Below, piece after piece: positions 36,101 through 45,708 of a stretch of DNA of 64,000 bases. The translations under genes and the position numbers were made by a program. The stretch comes from Chrysaora quinquecirrha. Its lineage: Eukaryota; Cnidaria; Scyphozoa; Semaeostomeae; Pelagiidae. The notes under the pieces were generated by a model, which was not told where the DNA came from, did not search any database, and saw only the letters and a program-made list of their open reading frames with translations. The stretch spans positions 464,001-528,000 of the forward strand of contig JACTAT010000267.1 in the NCBI GenBank assembly GCA_014526335.1. Direction: 5' to 3'. Numbering within the stretch: position 1 is the first letter of the stretch; the number at the start of each line of letters is the position of its first letter.

Positions 36101-39100
36101 TGCTGGCAATCTACTGATGTGCGATACGTGTGATCGTGTCTATCATCTCACGTGTTTGCAGCCTTCTCTTACAAGAGTTCCACCTGGAACATGGTTTTGT
36201 CCAAAATGTGTTGTAAGTTGCAAGTGGCTATAATTGACTGATGTGCAAGTTAGGAGGCAGCTTAAGTACACTCGTTTTTCTTATAAGAAACCAACTATAA
36301 GAAACTATATATGCCTTTTCTAAAAAATCAAGAAACTCTTCTATATGGACGAAGAAGGAAAACAAAAACCAAGAAACTATTTCCGCTTTTAAATATTCAG
36401 CTTTCTATTTTCTGATTAGACTTGCTCCAAGTCTATTTCTTAATATCCTTCTCCAAAGGTCCACCATTCCGTGTTAACAAAGAAGAGTGCCAGAGAAATA
36501 GACTTGTACCTTTCCAGCAGTCATGAATAATTAATGAGATTCCCGCTCCAGTGGCTTGCTGATAAGAAGATTGGGGGTACTGATTTTAGATTAGTAAACA
36601 AAAGGCATAACTCTTTCTTTGAACTTGAGAATAATACACTAAATGCATCTTTTCAATATGAATTGAGGAGAGAAGAACAAAAGCCTCTTTGAATTTCATT
36701 CAGAGTCCTTGGCATCGGCAGCTAAGTGCATCTTTTGTCAAGGAAATGCCTTCCAGGAGGCAACCCCCTTGGAGATTTCTTAATCTGGAAAGAGCTTTGT
36801 CATTTCTTCGTGCTGAATGGCTGATTCTCTCACTTCAGAGAGAAGCGCCACCGGACAGGATCTTGTCCGGTGACGTCAGAATACAAAAGATTTATCTCAT
36901 TAATTAATCATGACTGCTGGAAAGGTACAAGTCTATTTCTCTGGCACTCTCCTTTGTTAACACGGAATGGTGGACCTTTGGAGAAGGATATTAAGAAATA
37001 GACTTGGAGCAAGTCTATTTTGTGATGTGCATTTGTAATGTTTACATGAAAATATTCCCCAACAACTCATACTTGGGGTGGGGTCAATTGCGGAAAATGT
37101 CCATATTTTGACTACTAAGAACATGGTGCTTCATATTAAACCATGTTTTCAAAAGTTTCCAACTTTTCAATTTTCAAGTTAAGAAAATCTGCAAGAAACT
37201 GTCAATTGTGCTCAAAGTTAATAAACAATACTGTAGGCTCAGAGTAGACTTATTACATGAGTCGTAGTCATCGCTATTGAGTCTATGCTGGACGCCAAAA
37301 CTACTTTGAGAAAAACAGCTGTATGGTTTGTTGTTGTTGTTGCTGTTTGAGCAGGGTGGGACTCATGTAATAAGTTTAGGCTCAGAGCATAGTTTCTTAT
37401 AAAAAAAATGAGTGTAGTCAAGTTCCTGAAAATTCTAGAATCTGCAATGAATGCAATGTTTGAATGAGTCTCACTCGAGACCCGTGTTTATGGGTTTGAT
37501 ATCCACGAAAACCGCACTTGCCATGAAAAGTGAACAGACTTGCCAGCTTGCTGTAATTCAAAGCAAAGGCAAAAGGAATCATGAGGTACGGTCACATGGG
37601 GGGAGACTATTTGGGTTGCACTGCTTCGCTAAGCCCTGGGCTATTCACTGCCCTCCTGTGCTAACTCACCCCAAACCAAAACCCATATCCGTAGTTACTC
37701 TTCGTTAATTTTTTATTTGCCATTTGACTTCGAATGCCATATTTTTGTTGAGTGCCAAACATGCTCTAGTACATTTCGAACTTAAAGAACACTTAAAGAA
37801 AGTTCAGTAGGGTTTTTTAAACCTAAGAAAGTAGCAATCTAATAGCGAAGACTATAGCAATCCAGCTCTGAAGTCGTATAAACTGCACAGATTGAAACGC
37901 TAAATAGAGTTGTCATGTAACGAATTTGGATTGCAATCTTATGTCTGATAATTGATTACGGCTTTAGCAGGGTGCTTATATAGTGTAGTACAGCCTTGGT
38001 AGTTGTATTCATTTGTTTTCCCTCGTACAGGAACGTCTTAAACGCATCGAAATCCCTGACATCGAAAGCTTGAAGAATGAAGATGTTTCACTTGAGAGAT
38101 TTAAGCAAGGTATGTCATGACAATCAATGTTTAATCCATAAGCAATTTATACCTTTCACCAAAGCATGGTAATATCACAATAAATGACCTCAATAGACCT
38201 TTACAAAGAGGTCTGGGTCGGCGCGACTTTTTTCTGGAAAATGGTAGACATGTTAAGTAAGGGAATCCTTCCACGTGCAAAGATCAGAATTGCAGTCGTT
38301 TCAGGAGAGATATTGCAGCAAATTTTGCTTCAAATTCACGTTTAGTGGAAGTTAAAGGGAGAGAAAGGACTCGTTTTTGCTTGCATCATGTTTCCTGCGT
38401 TTCTGAAGATATTTATGACATTTAATTTCAGAGATTCCAGTATTCCATTATTCATGAATTAGAAGTAAAATCTGGTGCACTACCTTTTGTTAAGCGGCTG
38501 CAATCAAGGTCGTTGGACGTGAAGAGGATTCCCTTATTCAACGTATCTACCATTTTCCAGAAAAATGTCGCACCGACCTTAATATCTTTAAAGAGATCAG
38601 TTCGCTCAGCTCTCATTCATTCATTCATTCATTCATTCATTCGATGCTTTTGGTAAACTTCAAAAAAGCGATTGACGAGCTATGTTTCATGATATGGCCA
38701 AACGGTCAAACTTTTCGTGTTTGATGATCAAATTGCAGATGTTTGACAAACAATATTTGTATTTCATTGTTTATCCTTACATTCAGAAAATATTGTGATA
38801 AATCACACTGCCTTGATATTTTGCTGTTTATCTTCAGATTTGGATGTCAGAAGAAAGAATGCACTTACAGATGCGCTAGAAATTCGACGGCAACGGCACA
38901 ACTTTGGAGTTCAAATTCGACAGTTTAATTCATCGCATGCGGTAAGTTTGTTATAATACCTGAAAAGCTTAAGCTTTACATCGATACTACGCACTTTCAA
39001 TCAGTGTCGTAGGGTTGCCAGTTTTGCATCTTGGATGCCAAATTTGCCAAATCTGGCTCTTTTTGAAGGCTTTAGCCTATTTTTAGAAAATTTCAGCCTT

Positions 39101-41151
39101 TTGTTAAAAAATGTTCACACATGCGCATTAGATTATTTCTTTTGTTTTCTTCAAATTTCGGCCCTTTTTTGCTCCTGTCCGACTGGCAACCCTCGCCTCG
39201 TAATCAGGGCCTTTATAAATTAGCTACATTAGCCAAGCATCAATGATGCAGCTGCCGTATTGTGGTCCACAATACACTAGAAGTCTTGTATCATGTACCA
39301 GCCGTAGTGTGGTGCGGGTGCTCGGTCCGTCTTGCGCTCACTGCGCGTTTTTTTTTTGAATCGCCGTTTCGAAAATCTCGTTACAAATTACTTTTTCTTT
39401 GCGGTCTAATCAAGCTTTTTCGACCTATGATACGATATAACTAACGGCAACTAGTTGTAACTGCTAACTTACGTCAACATTTCAACAACTAGTCAGAACT
39501 CAAAGGATACAGTTGATCGCGGTCAAAAGAGCGCTCATGACGACTGCGACTGACGGGAATCAGTCGGCAACAAATCGCAGAAGTAGAACATGCCCAACTT
39601 TCGTTAGCTGTACGCCGACTAGTTGCTTACAAACGAAGTGTAAACTGGCAGCGAATTACATGGAGTGAATTGGAATTCCGCAACGTATCAAGAAGTTTCC
39701 AGCTAATCTACACGAGACTGGAAAACATTGGTGTAAAATCGTTTTGGTTTGTGCTCTCGATTGTTTGCAGCTGAATGGCAAGAAAACGTCAGAAAGAAAA
39801 GAGTTATTTTCGTTGTCAAACACGTGTTTCTGCAAAAAAGCTACTTTTACGTCTTCAGAATTTCTGGTAGCCATCGGATATCCTTGGTACGCATCACCAA
39901 CCTCAAGAGGATTGACAGCTTAGTTGTACGAATGCTTCATTAAGTCATGGAAATCAGATTGGAACCGGTGACCTATTGAACGTGTGCCGAAATCCTTGAT
40001 TACTTAAGGCCGAACTCCACTTGAGCGCGCGCTCGAGGCGAACCGGCGAAGATAGAGCGCTCGCTCAGCGAAATTTCTCCACTCAACTCGATGGAGATGA
40101 GCGCGATGAGCGACAAAACAAGAATTTGAAACATGACCGCTGTGAATACAGGGACGATAATACCAATTCTTTGGGTTTTTAATGCAAAATCGCATATGAG
40201 AATTCATTTCAAACTATCTTACAATACATATATTGGATCATAGAGAAACCTATAGATTCACCTTAATTCATACGTTCGCTCAGACATTACTATTACCTAT
40301 TCTGCTCTGCTGCTCATAGTGCTTGCATTATCGAAATTGTTGCTGGACGCCTCAGTTTCTTCGGGTATAGAACAACATTCAGGATCTAATGTGCGGAGGA
40401 TATCGACCTAAGCACTAAGGGTCTGATTACATGAACAGGGCTGGCTCTGCTGACCGAGGTGGACGGTAACTGCGCATGCTTACAGCGCGCCATATTACCT
40501 ACCCTGAATCAATTTTCCCGCCAAATTGTTTTCTCAGCCCTGTTGTAAAATCCTTCATGTGATCAAAAGAAAAATCTCACCCCTGTTAGCTGGGACAGCC
40601 CAGTATTTTGCCAGCCCTGCTCATGTGATCAGCCCCTAAAGGGGGGTGTGGAGTCTGTTTGAAAATCTAAGGATATCCATAGTTCTAACAAACAAATAGA
40701 AAAGTGTTAAACGTGAAATTTCATACTAAGAAAGTGAATAATTGAAATATGGACACCAATATAAATGCAAATCTTAATAAGCGGGGGATGTCCTTATAAG
40801 AGCGGTTTTTTGTAATTTTGCAAAAATCAATTAGCGGAAGGGTGACGGCAATGAAGCACCTAAGTATGGCATTGCATCCCAGAGGATGGACTACCAGAGC
40901 CTTAGTCGTAGACAGAAAACCAAACCTACTGTACATTTACATATACATTTTCTGTACATATACATTTTCCTGAAATTTTCAAGCTAAATATTCACTCTCA
41001 TAACTCGTCTCCGAAACCTTCTCTCCAATCAATTTTTTCTTTCCACCAGACACAGACACACGCTAAAAAGGTTTCTCTGGAAAATATAGAGCAACTAAAG
41101 AGATCTTTATTGACAATCAAATCATTCATGTCCCTTGTAAATATAAATTAA
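21099..41151 (+). CDS. PHF21A: PHF21A/BHC80-like PHD-finger protein, whole coding span (14 exons; copy-B first exons)
   Basis: Spliced gene of roughly 380 codons. By family knowledge it is a nuclear chromatin reader of the LSD1-CoREST (BHC) repressor complex that recognises histone H3 unmethylated at lysine 4. What I see: an N-terminal helical region starting [12 protein letters not shown], like the MEL-start coiled coil of vertebrate PHF21A; a helix with [18 protein letters not shown]; a conserved [10 protein letters not shown] stretch; a block [13 protein letters not shown] followed by [13 protein letters not shown], matching the conserved region before the vertebrate AT-hook; a serine/acid linker with KRKRG; a full C4HC3 PHD finger; and a C-terminal charged helix. 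It is much shorter than vertebrate PHF21A (over 600 residues), lacking the long Q/P-rich middle. Exons 1 and 2 also exist at 8,673 and 9,650. The frame is unresolved across exons 8-10. Family assignment is secure; A-versus-B paralogy is not. Confidence 0.9.
22089..22118 (+). CDS. PHF21A: PHF21A-like exon 2, copy B
   Basis: A 30-base exon ([10 protein letters not shown]) between a TTTTGCAG acceptor and a GTGAGA donor, phase 0 at both ends. Together with exons 1 and 3 it forms a continuous helix aligning with the PHF21A N-terminus. Confidence 0.8.
23255..24871. other. Intron 2 sequence with CRE palindromes and a hairpin
   Basis: No exon seen. TGACGTCA occurs at 23,745, 23,770, 23,782 and 24,806. 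A hairpin at 24,412-24,502 pairs GTAAGAGAACACACA with TGTGTCTTCTCTTAC around about 35 bases. Confidence 0.5.
24872..25022. mobile_element. TAGACTT-ended MITE, 9-bp TSD
   Basis: TAGACTTGTTACAT ... ATGTAATAAGTCTA; flanks ATACTCTAC (24,863-71) and ATACTCTCC (25,023-31), 8 of 9 matching. Confidence 0.75.
25386..25753. mobile_element. CCCGGG-ended element, 8-bp TSD (PHF21A intron 2)
   Basis: CCCCGGGGGTACTTAGTATA ... CCCCCCGGG flanked by AGAGCATT (25,378-85; 25,754-61). 368 bp. Ends about 140 bp before exon 3. Confidence 0.85.
25894..25956 (+). CDS. PHF21A: PHF21A-like exon 3
   Basis: 21 codons starting [22 protein letters not shown] acceptor and GTGAGT donor, phase 0. Heptad-like spacing suggests a coiled coil, corresponding to the vertebrate stretch that follows the first helix. 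The end of a small transposon (25,386-25,753) lies about 140 bp upstream. Confidence 0.85.
26178..26920 (-). mobile_element. tRNA-derived SINE split by a hAT-like insertion
   Basis: SINE halves 26,178-~26,262 (TTTAGCGCCAGTCGCT) and ~26,839-26,920 (GTTCGAACCCCGAC ... CCACAGCACCTTC) join to match the copies at 35,203 and 35,820. The intervening piece ends GGCTACGCCACTG, reverse CAGTGGCGTAGCC, a typical hAT-like terminus. Confidence 0.6.
27084..27627. mobile_element. 544-bp foldback element, 5-bp TSD CCTAT
   Basis: Inverted arms start CACGCTAGCGAATCTATAAT and run through many TACTGTGGTGGTA-type units; flanked by CCTAT (27,079-83; 27,628-32). Almost the whole element can fold into one hairpin. 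Located in PHF21A intron 3. Confidence 0.85.
27753..27851 (+). CDS. PHF21A: PHF21A-like exon 4
   Basis: 33 codons beginning [13 protein letters not shown] and ending SDSDLKK, between a TTTTAG acceptor and GTAAGA donor, phase 0. Completes the N-terminal helix (vertebrate: Q-x2-V-x3-LRKNL). The end of a foldback element (27,084-27,627) lies about 125 bp upstream of the acceptor. Confidence 0.85.
28188..29288. mobile_element. 1.1-kb long-TIR element, related to the foldback at 865
   Basis: Ends GACAGGGTTTTTTCCGCAAC and its inverse, flanked by TA (28,186-87; 29,289-90). Inverted arms of about 330 bp. The ends align with those of 865-3,681 (GCAACA-x-TCTAGCA). Carries three TGACGTCA. In PHF21A intron 4. 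Confidence 0.8.
29291..30037. other. Intron 4 remainder with decayed repeat
   Basis: 29,455-29,730 has short inverted words (GCGGGATATCCCGC; CCCCGTGCACACGAGA) suggesting an old DNA transposon; boundaries not defined. A similar ACCCC-x-TGCAC-GGATCGGATCC text is at 63,350. Confidence 0.3.
30038..30118 (+). CDS. PHF21A: PHF21A-like exon 5 (IKVP motif)
   Basis: 27 codons including [15 protein letters not shown]. The PIKVP-x-F-x-P core matches a short conserved stretch in the middle of vertebrate PHF21A, where it is surrounded by long glutamine/proline-rich sequence absent here. TTTCAG acceptor, GTAAGA donor, phase 0. Confidence 0.85.
30864..30926 (+). CDS. PHF21A: PHF21A-like exon 6
   Basis: 21 codons, very basic ([12 protein letters not shown]), ending LDCPE; TTTTTAG acceptor and GTGAGT donor, phase 0. 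The basic run could serve as a nuclear localisation signal (inference). Confidence 0.75.
31130..31265. repeat. Dispersed repeat, copy 1 (PHF21A intron 6)
   Basis: GGCAAATCACCCC...CCTATTGTTTTC-x-GAAATCCCTTG...GAAGAGTGAAATGCCC; about 135 bp shared with 63,215-63,345 in CAPN7 intron 4. Boundaries unclear. Confidence 0.5.
32260..32311 (+). CDS. PHF21A: PHF21A-like exon 7
   Basis: 17 codons plus one base: [17 protein letters not shown]. Matches the vertebrate block with the form F-x2-LGLVT-x-D/E. TTTCAG acceptor, GTAAGT donor, leaves phase 1. Confidence 0.85.
32958..33107 (-). mobile_element. tRNA-derived SINE copy 1 (PHF21A intron 7)
   Basis: Plus-strand order: GAAGGTGAAGATG tail, TTTTAGCGCCAGTCGCT, GACCCTGGCTGTGACGCTAC, then the tRNA-like part; read on the minus strand. 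Ends about 85 bp upstream of exon 8. Confidence 0.7.
33193..33278 (+). CDS. PHF21A: PHF21A-like exon 8
   Basis: Completes a Glu codon, then reads [18 protein letters not shown] and ends STENEK before GTAGTG, phase 0. Corresponds to vertebrate IQSKRQERKRR. Every nearby downstream GT also leaves phase 0, while the only open frame of exon 9 needs phase 2, so the junction to exon 9 is unexplained. A SINE ends about 85 bp upstream of the acceptor. Confidence 0.8.
34439..34512 (+). CDS. PHF21A: PHF21A-like exon 9 (frame unresolved)
   Basis: 74 bases between a TTTTCAG acceptor and a GTAAAT donor. The open frame reads [20 protein letters not shown] then RKRG, resembling the serine/acid linker and AT-hook start before the vertebrate PHD finger. 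That frame is not reached from exon 8 (phase 0), which instead meets TGA after six codons. The exon starts with five G; four would restore the frame. Confidence 0.6.
34522..35025. mobile_element. TAGACTT-family element interrupted by a TA-flanked MITE
   Basis: Left part TAGACTTATTACATTCG...TACGCTCCTGCACACCCC matches 24,872; after the MITE the match resumes (TGTTTCCGAAGAGTGAGA). The far end is eroded. Confidence 0.6.
34626..34984. mobile_element. TA-flanked MITE, word AAGGAAC/GTTCCTTA
   Basis: CACGTTTTTATAAGGAACC ... GTTCCTTATAAAAAAACGTG, TA at 34,624-25 and 34,985-86. Internal GTTCCTTAATTTTTTGGG and TTTTCAGCCTCGAGTTCC blocks. Inserted in the TAGACTT-family element. Confidence 0.85.
35203..35385 (-). 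mobile_element. tRNA-derived SINE copy 2 (PHF21A intron 9)
   Basis: Best copy. Minus strand: GAAGGTGCTGTGGC start, GGGTTCGAGCCCAG (B box), and a (CACCTT)n tail. Ends about 75 bp upstream of exon 10. Confidence 0.8.
35461..35566 (+). CDS. PHF21A: PHF21A-like exon 10 (two candidate frames)
   Basis: 106 bases ending at a GTAAGT donor in phase 0, in frame with the PHD exon as ...TIVESTDG, like vertebrate STDGDIHEDF. The frame continued from exon 9 instead reads basic [17 protein letters not shown] and stops at TAG near 35,550. A second acceptor (GTCCAG, start 35,474) would join exon 8 directly to this exon in frame, skipping exon 9. Confidence 0.65.
35820..35991 (-). mobile_element. tRNA-derived SINE copy 3 (PHF21A intron 10)
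   Basis: Same order as copy 2, tail worn. Ends about 62 bp upstream of the PHD exon. Confidence 0.75.
36054..36212 (+). CDS. PHF21A: PHF21A-like exon 11: complete PHD finger
   Basis: 53 codons encoding one whole C4HC3 PHD zinc finger: [16 protein letters not shown], then YHLTC and FCPKC, with spacing C-2-C-8-C-2-C-4-H-2-C-14-C-2-C. All eight zinc ligands are intact, with the expected Trp two residues before the last CxxC pair. The vertebrate finger starts CSVCRKSGQLLMCDTC, so the family call is strong. By family knowledge this finger reads the unmodified H3 tail. TTTTAG acceptor, GTAAGT donor. Confidence 0.95.
36417..37017. mobile_element. TAGACTT foldback, ~125-bp near-perfect arms
   Basis: TAGACTTGCTCCAAGTCTAT arm 36,417-36,545 repeats inverted at 36,890-37,017 with very few differences; flanks TTTTCTGAT (36,408-16) and TTTTGTGAT (37,018-26). 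Arm identity implies recent origin. Confidence 0.85.
37245..37378. mobile_element. 134-bp TAGACTT MITE, perfect 9-bp TSD
   Basis: TAGACTTATTACATGAGTC ... GACTCATGTAATAAGTTTA flanked by GGCTCAGAG (37,236-44; 37,379-87). Confidence 0.85.
38031..38109 (+). CDS. PHF21A: PHF21A-like exon 12
   Basis: 26 codons plus one base: [20 protein letters not shown] then LERFKQ. Follows the PHD finger where vertebrate PHF21A has a charged segment. CGTACAG acceptor, GTATGT donor, leaves phase 1. It sits 1.8 kb after exon 11, past a nested transposon cluster. Confidence 0.8.
38613..38642. repeat. (ATTC)n microsatellite
   Basis: About seven ATTC units in PHF21A intron 12. Confidence 0.9.
38838..38941 (+). CDS. 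PHF21A: PHF21A-like exon 13
   Basis: Reads (D)[20 protein letters not shown] and onward to NSSHA; CTTCAG acceptor, GTAAGT donor, phase 1 in and 0 out. Strongly helical and charged, comparable to the C-terminal coiled coil after the PHD finger in vertebrates. Confidence 0.8.
38942..41049. other. PHF21A intron 13, mostly unassigned
   Basis: Apart from the Harbinger-like MITE at 40,419-40,636, only decayed GC-rich hairpin text around 40,010-40,110 (GAGCGCGCGCTCGAG) is seen. Confidence 0.4.
40419..40636. mobile_element. PIF/Harbinger-like MITE, TAA target duplication
   Basis: GGGTCTGATTACATGAACAG ... its inverse GGGGCTGATCACATGAGCAG at the right; TAA at 40,416-18 and 40,637-39. A three-base TWA duplication and GGG ends are typical of PIF/Harbinger. 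Confidence 0.75.
41050..41151 (+). CDS. PHF21A: PHF21A-like exon 14 with stop codon
   Basis: 33 codons ([19 protein letters not shown], ending LVNIN) then TAA at 41,149-41,151. CACCAG acceptor, phase 0. Ends the C-terminal helix. An AATAAA follows 46 bp after the stop. Confidence 0.85.
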   Translation, partial: TQTHAKKVSLENIEQLKRSLLTIKSFMSLVNIN

Positions 41152-41196
41152 CTGTAGTGTTTATATATTTAGAATTATTTACTCAGAAATTATTGT

Positions 41197-41202
41197 AATA
41201 AA
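41197..41202 (+). terminator. Polyadenylation signal AATAAA of the PHF21A-like gene
   Basis: Canonical AATAAA 46 bp past the stop codon in an AT-rich 3' flank; a TTTGTTTTATATG tract follows within 40 bp. Confidence 0.6.
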
Positions 41203-41329
41203 TTGATTGATAAATTTAATGTCATTTTGATAGATTTGTTTTATATGTAAGGGCTCACATCAAACTTACTATTTACAAGCCCTCACTGTGCGGGGACGAG
41301 TTATCATACTTGATGCCCTGAGAGATACT

Positions 41330-42375
41330 TCCACGTTAAGAGGTCGGGGGGCTCGGCCCTGTCCTCAAATGAAGTCCAAAAAGGGGGTCTGGAATATCCA
41401 ATACCCCCTACATTTTTCTAAACATGCCCATGTCCCCTGAATATTTTCTACCTTTATTCCGAAGTTTCCTTCATACCCTTTATTTTGTCCAGAATCACCC
41501 CTTATCCCTTTGATTTTTTTCTCGAAATACCCCATTTCCCTGATACCCTAATGGGCCTCTTAAGTTCAGAGGCAAAATTTTGGGAGGTCTATTAAGAGGC
41601 CCCTCAAGCGGTTCTGCGTGATGCGTAATTGGACCATTTTTCATGCGTGATTTCGTGAAACGAGAAATTTTTGCGCGTGAATGCGTGAATCTTAACTCCT
41701 GCGTGTCGCGTAAATTGCTTTGGTACGGTTTGTGATTTCGTGATTTACAGTATTGGCGACATAATTGAGAGGTTGCTTGAATGCAGGAATGCCCTTTCAT
41801 CCATTAAGCATTGTCAGCTAACTATATTTCTGTCATTCTCTTATATGATGAATTAATTAAGTCCCCTAAAATCTTAATTTTGTGTGTTCCCTGTTACAAA
41901 CTCGTCCTGGAAAGAATTTTCAAAGCCAATCATTTAGATATGCAAAGTTACGCAGTCTGAATGCAGATGCAGATCCTGCTCAAAATTTCGAGGAGAGACG
42001 CCTGAAGTTGTATGCACGTGAAAATGAAGTTTTATCGTGCGTGATGGCGTGAATCGTCGAAAAATTGCGCGTGGTCGCGTGATTTTGCACCCCCCCCTTG
42101 AGTGGCCTCTACTAATGGAAGAGGTAACGTTTGGGTCAGAAAATGGATAAATTTTACATTTGCAAATTCATGAAATTCCCTCAAAATGCCTGGTTCAAAA
42201 CTTTGTTAAAAAGCTAATTATATTTATACGTAGTTGTTAGCAAAATTTGGGGTACTGGCAGACAATCTTTTAGAAGGCATAATTTGGGGATTTGGTTGAG
42301 TATTCTGAGTCGCAGACTTAGAGACCGAGCCCAGGTCAAAACCTGTCAATATGGAAGTACCGAAGTACCCCCCCA
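41330..42375. mobile_element. Composite decayed repeat with two nested inverted pairs
   Basis: Outer pair TACTTCCA...GGCTCGG (41,331; inverse near 42,310-42,355). Inner pair AGAGGCCCCTCAAG (41,597) and inverse CTTGAGTGGCCTCT (42,096-42,109) enclosing many GCGTGATGCGTGA words; a similar GGGGGGCACTTCAGTGGCC text is in both duplication copies (7,109; 18,544). Confidence 0.5.
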
Positions 42376-42953
42376 CCTTGGCCTTGAATATGCTCGTTAT
42401 TTTGTTATTACGCTAAATGTGCATTGACACTGAACTTTTTATCTGACAAGAAACTTCTCCAGAATCATCAGAAGCAGAATCATCTTTTTAAGAATTAAAC
42501 ATATGTTCTTTGGAGGCTTTTTGAAGTCAAAGCGTGAAGGAAATTTCAATTGCACTAGAAAAGTACATTCGTATGTTATTAAGCCGTAGCTATGGCCTGT
42601 TTTTTACAGCGCATTTTGAGCGCAGCGAATTAAATTCAACCTTAAATCTCGAATTATGCGCTGTTAGAGAGATTCAAATCGCATTTAGACAGCGAATTTG
42701 ATTAAATGAGAGTGTATTTTTAAGCCTCGATTGAAATAATCATGTGAACGAACGCAAGCAAAATTAACAACTTTGAAACCCAGTGGGGGGGGGCACTCCT
42801 ATACTTTCCTATAGAAACATGCTTGTACAAAGGTGTAGCACAAGGACCTTAAATACACTGACCTACTGAAATATATACCGTAAATGCTCTAATAAACGCC
42901 CAGTCTTTTAAACGCCTGTCTCTATAAACGCTCCCCTAAAAGATTGAAAAATT

Positions 42954-43260
42954 TAATTAACATCCGGTCTCTATTGAACGCCGGTCTCTAATAAGCGCCC
43001 ACCTAAAAGATAAACAGATTTAATAAACGCCCGGTCTCTATTGAACGCCGGTCTCTAAAAGATAAACAGATTTAATAAACGCCCGGTCTCTATTGAACGC
43101 CGGTCTCTAAAAAACGCCCGCCCAAAAGATAAACAGATTTAATAAACGCCCGGTCTCTATTGAACACCAGTCTCTAAAAAACGCCCACTTAAAAGATTAA
43201 CAGATTTAATAAACGCCTGGTCTCTATTAAACGCCCGTCTCTAATAAACTTCTTCAGTCA
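42954..43260. repeat. 67-bp minisatellite, about five units
   Basis: TAATAAACGCCCGGTCTCTA starts recur at 42,954 (variant), 43,021, 43,073, 43,140 and 43,207: spacing 67 with one shortened unit of 52. Confidence 0.85.
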
Positions 43261-43927
43261 GAAAGGGGTGTTTACTAGAGTTTTCCTCCATCAAGCAATT
43301 TAAAGGAAAATAAATACAAGGGTTGATCTTGATCTTGACACGTCTTGTGGTCGAAGGCCAAGGAGAAGTTTAGGTATCAGAACACAGAAGATGCTAAGTT
43401 TTCCTTTGCATTTTCGCCTCTTGACTTAATTTCTAACATTTAATACATAAGAAAACCAGTTGAACAAATGTATCGTGTTGATTGGTCAATACAACAGCTT
43501 GACCCGACTTGATGGTTGAGATCATTGTTTTTAAAAACGCTGGCTTAATCATGGTAGTTTGAAAGTAGTATATTTCGTACCCTTCAGGGGGGGTCCTTCC
43601 GTGCAATATTAACGTGGGGCTGTAAGTAAATGGTGGTGGAGACTTTTATAAACGGGGGGTGGGATTTTGTGACCCGTGGGTTCAGTAGTATCTTGTAGGA
43701 AAGGAGAAATTTTCAAAAGAATGGCAAAAATATCAAACCCGAAAATTTCACGCAACATTGGACAAATTTCCTCACAGCCACGAAGCACTAATTCCTCAGC
43801 GAAAATTTCGCGCACACGGTGAGAATTTCGCTGAACATAGTAACACGAATGGCATATTGCTCAGCATTTTCCTCAGCGTGTGCGGCGGGCTTAAGACTTT
43901 GACCGCAATCTTTCGCATGTTCGTATC

Positions 43928-44341
43928 CAACCTTGCCCCAGGCCCCAAGTCGAATTTCCTCGAATCTCAGCCGTCAAATCGATTTTGGCCCTGGTACTGG
44001 CAACAAAATCTGCCAAAATACTGGCAATTTTGGCCTAGGCATAAAAACAAGATGTAGATTCCGAAAGCAGATGTTCTTAGAAAGGAAATGCAAAGAATTT
44101 CATTGATAACTGTGAGGCAAGATACAATATCTCATGTAGCTTCATTTTTTGGTTTTTATAGATGTTTTTTACATAGTTTTCGGCCTATTTTGGTATGAAA
44201 TTTTGAAGAAACTGTGACGTCACTTAAAATTTCTATTGTTTGAGCAGCCAATCAAATTGCGAATAGACAAGGCCGATACCAGGGTCGAGTATGGACAGCG
44301 GAGTTTCACGTAGAGGCCTACTCACCATGGGGACGAGGTTG
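43928..44341. mobile_element. CAACCT-ended element copy 1, perfect 9-bp TSD
   Basis: CAACCTTGCCCC ... GGGGACGAGGTTG flanked by GTTCGTATC (43,919-27; 44,342-50). 414 bp, no coding frame. Confidence 0.85.
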
Positions 44342-45708
44342 GTTCGTATCCAACTCGCTATTTGAAAAAATTGTATGTACCAAGAGGATTGCGCAAGCGC
44401 AGATTCTATTTAGAGACACCGAATTAGAAAATTTCGGTTTAGTTGAGAGAGCGAACTCTATTAAAACACGTGTCTCTGTTTTTTCAACTTGCCAATAAGT
44501 TTTTCATTCTAATTTGTTATTCTCTTATACGACCAGATATTCATATCTGAATTCCACTAAAAGACGATCTTCCATGACAGGTGCGCGTCGTCTGCGCAAT
44601 CGCGTGGGCTTATAGCATCGGTTTCTTTTAGCAAAACTCTACAAAAGCAGATGGCGCAAATAAGAAATTAATGAGCAGCACTTGCTCTAAAGATTTTTCA
44701 AACAAGATCCAAATTGTATCTACTGCGGATGGAAATTCACGAATATCAAGAACAAAACAAAGCAAGTAAGCTGGTTTCTAGAGGCTGGATTATCGACAAG
44801 AGTTCTTAACTCTAAGAGCATTGTTTGAGTTACCGAGGCAAGTGCTTGGTTCGATGTATAAATAGAAACGAAACCTCTACTAATTACTGTTCATATTTTT
44901 CAATGTGCATTTAAAGATCGATCAACGAATTTGTTGACTTTACGTATCTTGTCTTGCATTGACATACAGATCTCGTGAAAACAGTGTGGCCCAAGCAGGT
45001 GAAGTTACGCAACTCCTATATATGCCGTATGACAGCATTTTCACTTTTCTGCTGTACTGTAGTCTTGCAAGAAGCATTGCAAAACCTTCAATCTTGGCTT
45101 TCATAAGTGAATTTTAGCGAATCTTCTGAATAGTACTAGAAAAGATTTTTAACAGCGCAAGCAGAACAAAAGAAGTGGAAGAGAAATGCTATCGAGCAGG
45201 AGAAATAAAAATCGTAAGTGAATTTTATATCTATTTTTCCTTCTTCGCTGTTATTCTTAATGACTAGAAATCATAGCAAAATCCTAGTAGCTCATAGCCA
45301 TAGTTATTTTTCCCATTATCTCCATTGATCCTATTTTAAGATTGATACAGTTTAGTGTTATATGTTCAGTTAATATACATATAATTTATGAGTAGTGCAA
45401 AAGTTCAAAATTTCGATGAACAGCAGAAACATTTTCGGGCATACTTAGAAATAAAAGAAAAATATGATTTTAAGTATACCCGAAATCATTACAATTTTAA
45501 AATATATATGTTAAAATTGATACAATCGGAAAGAAAATTTTGCGCTTAATATGATCGCCAGGCTAAGATAATATAGCTTTTTTAGGTCTTTTCGTTACAG
45601 CTTATGTCTTATTATCCATTATACTTTGACATTGATTGCTTTTGTTATAGCAGCAAATTCTGTAGAAACCTTACCGGTCTTAGCTTAAAGGGTTCTAGGT
45701 CTTGATGC
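44342..45708. other. No feature seen
   Basis: Intergenic, AT-rich; no exon, RNA gene or bounded repeat recognised. Confidence 0.3.

Larger units (their letters stand above)
36269..37414. mobile_element. TA-flanked MITE, word AAGAAAC/GTTTCTTA, carrying two nested elements
   Basis: CACTCGTTTTTCTTATAAG ... CTTATAAAAAAAATGAGTG, TA at 36,267-68 and 37,415-16. Longer than its relatives because 36,417-37,017 and 37,245-37,378 are inserted in it. In PHF21A intron 11. Confidence 0.8.
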
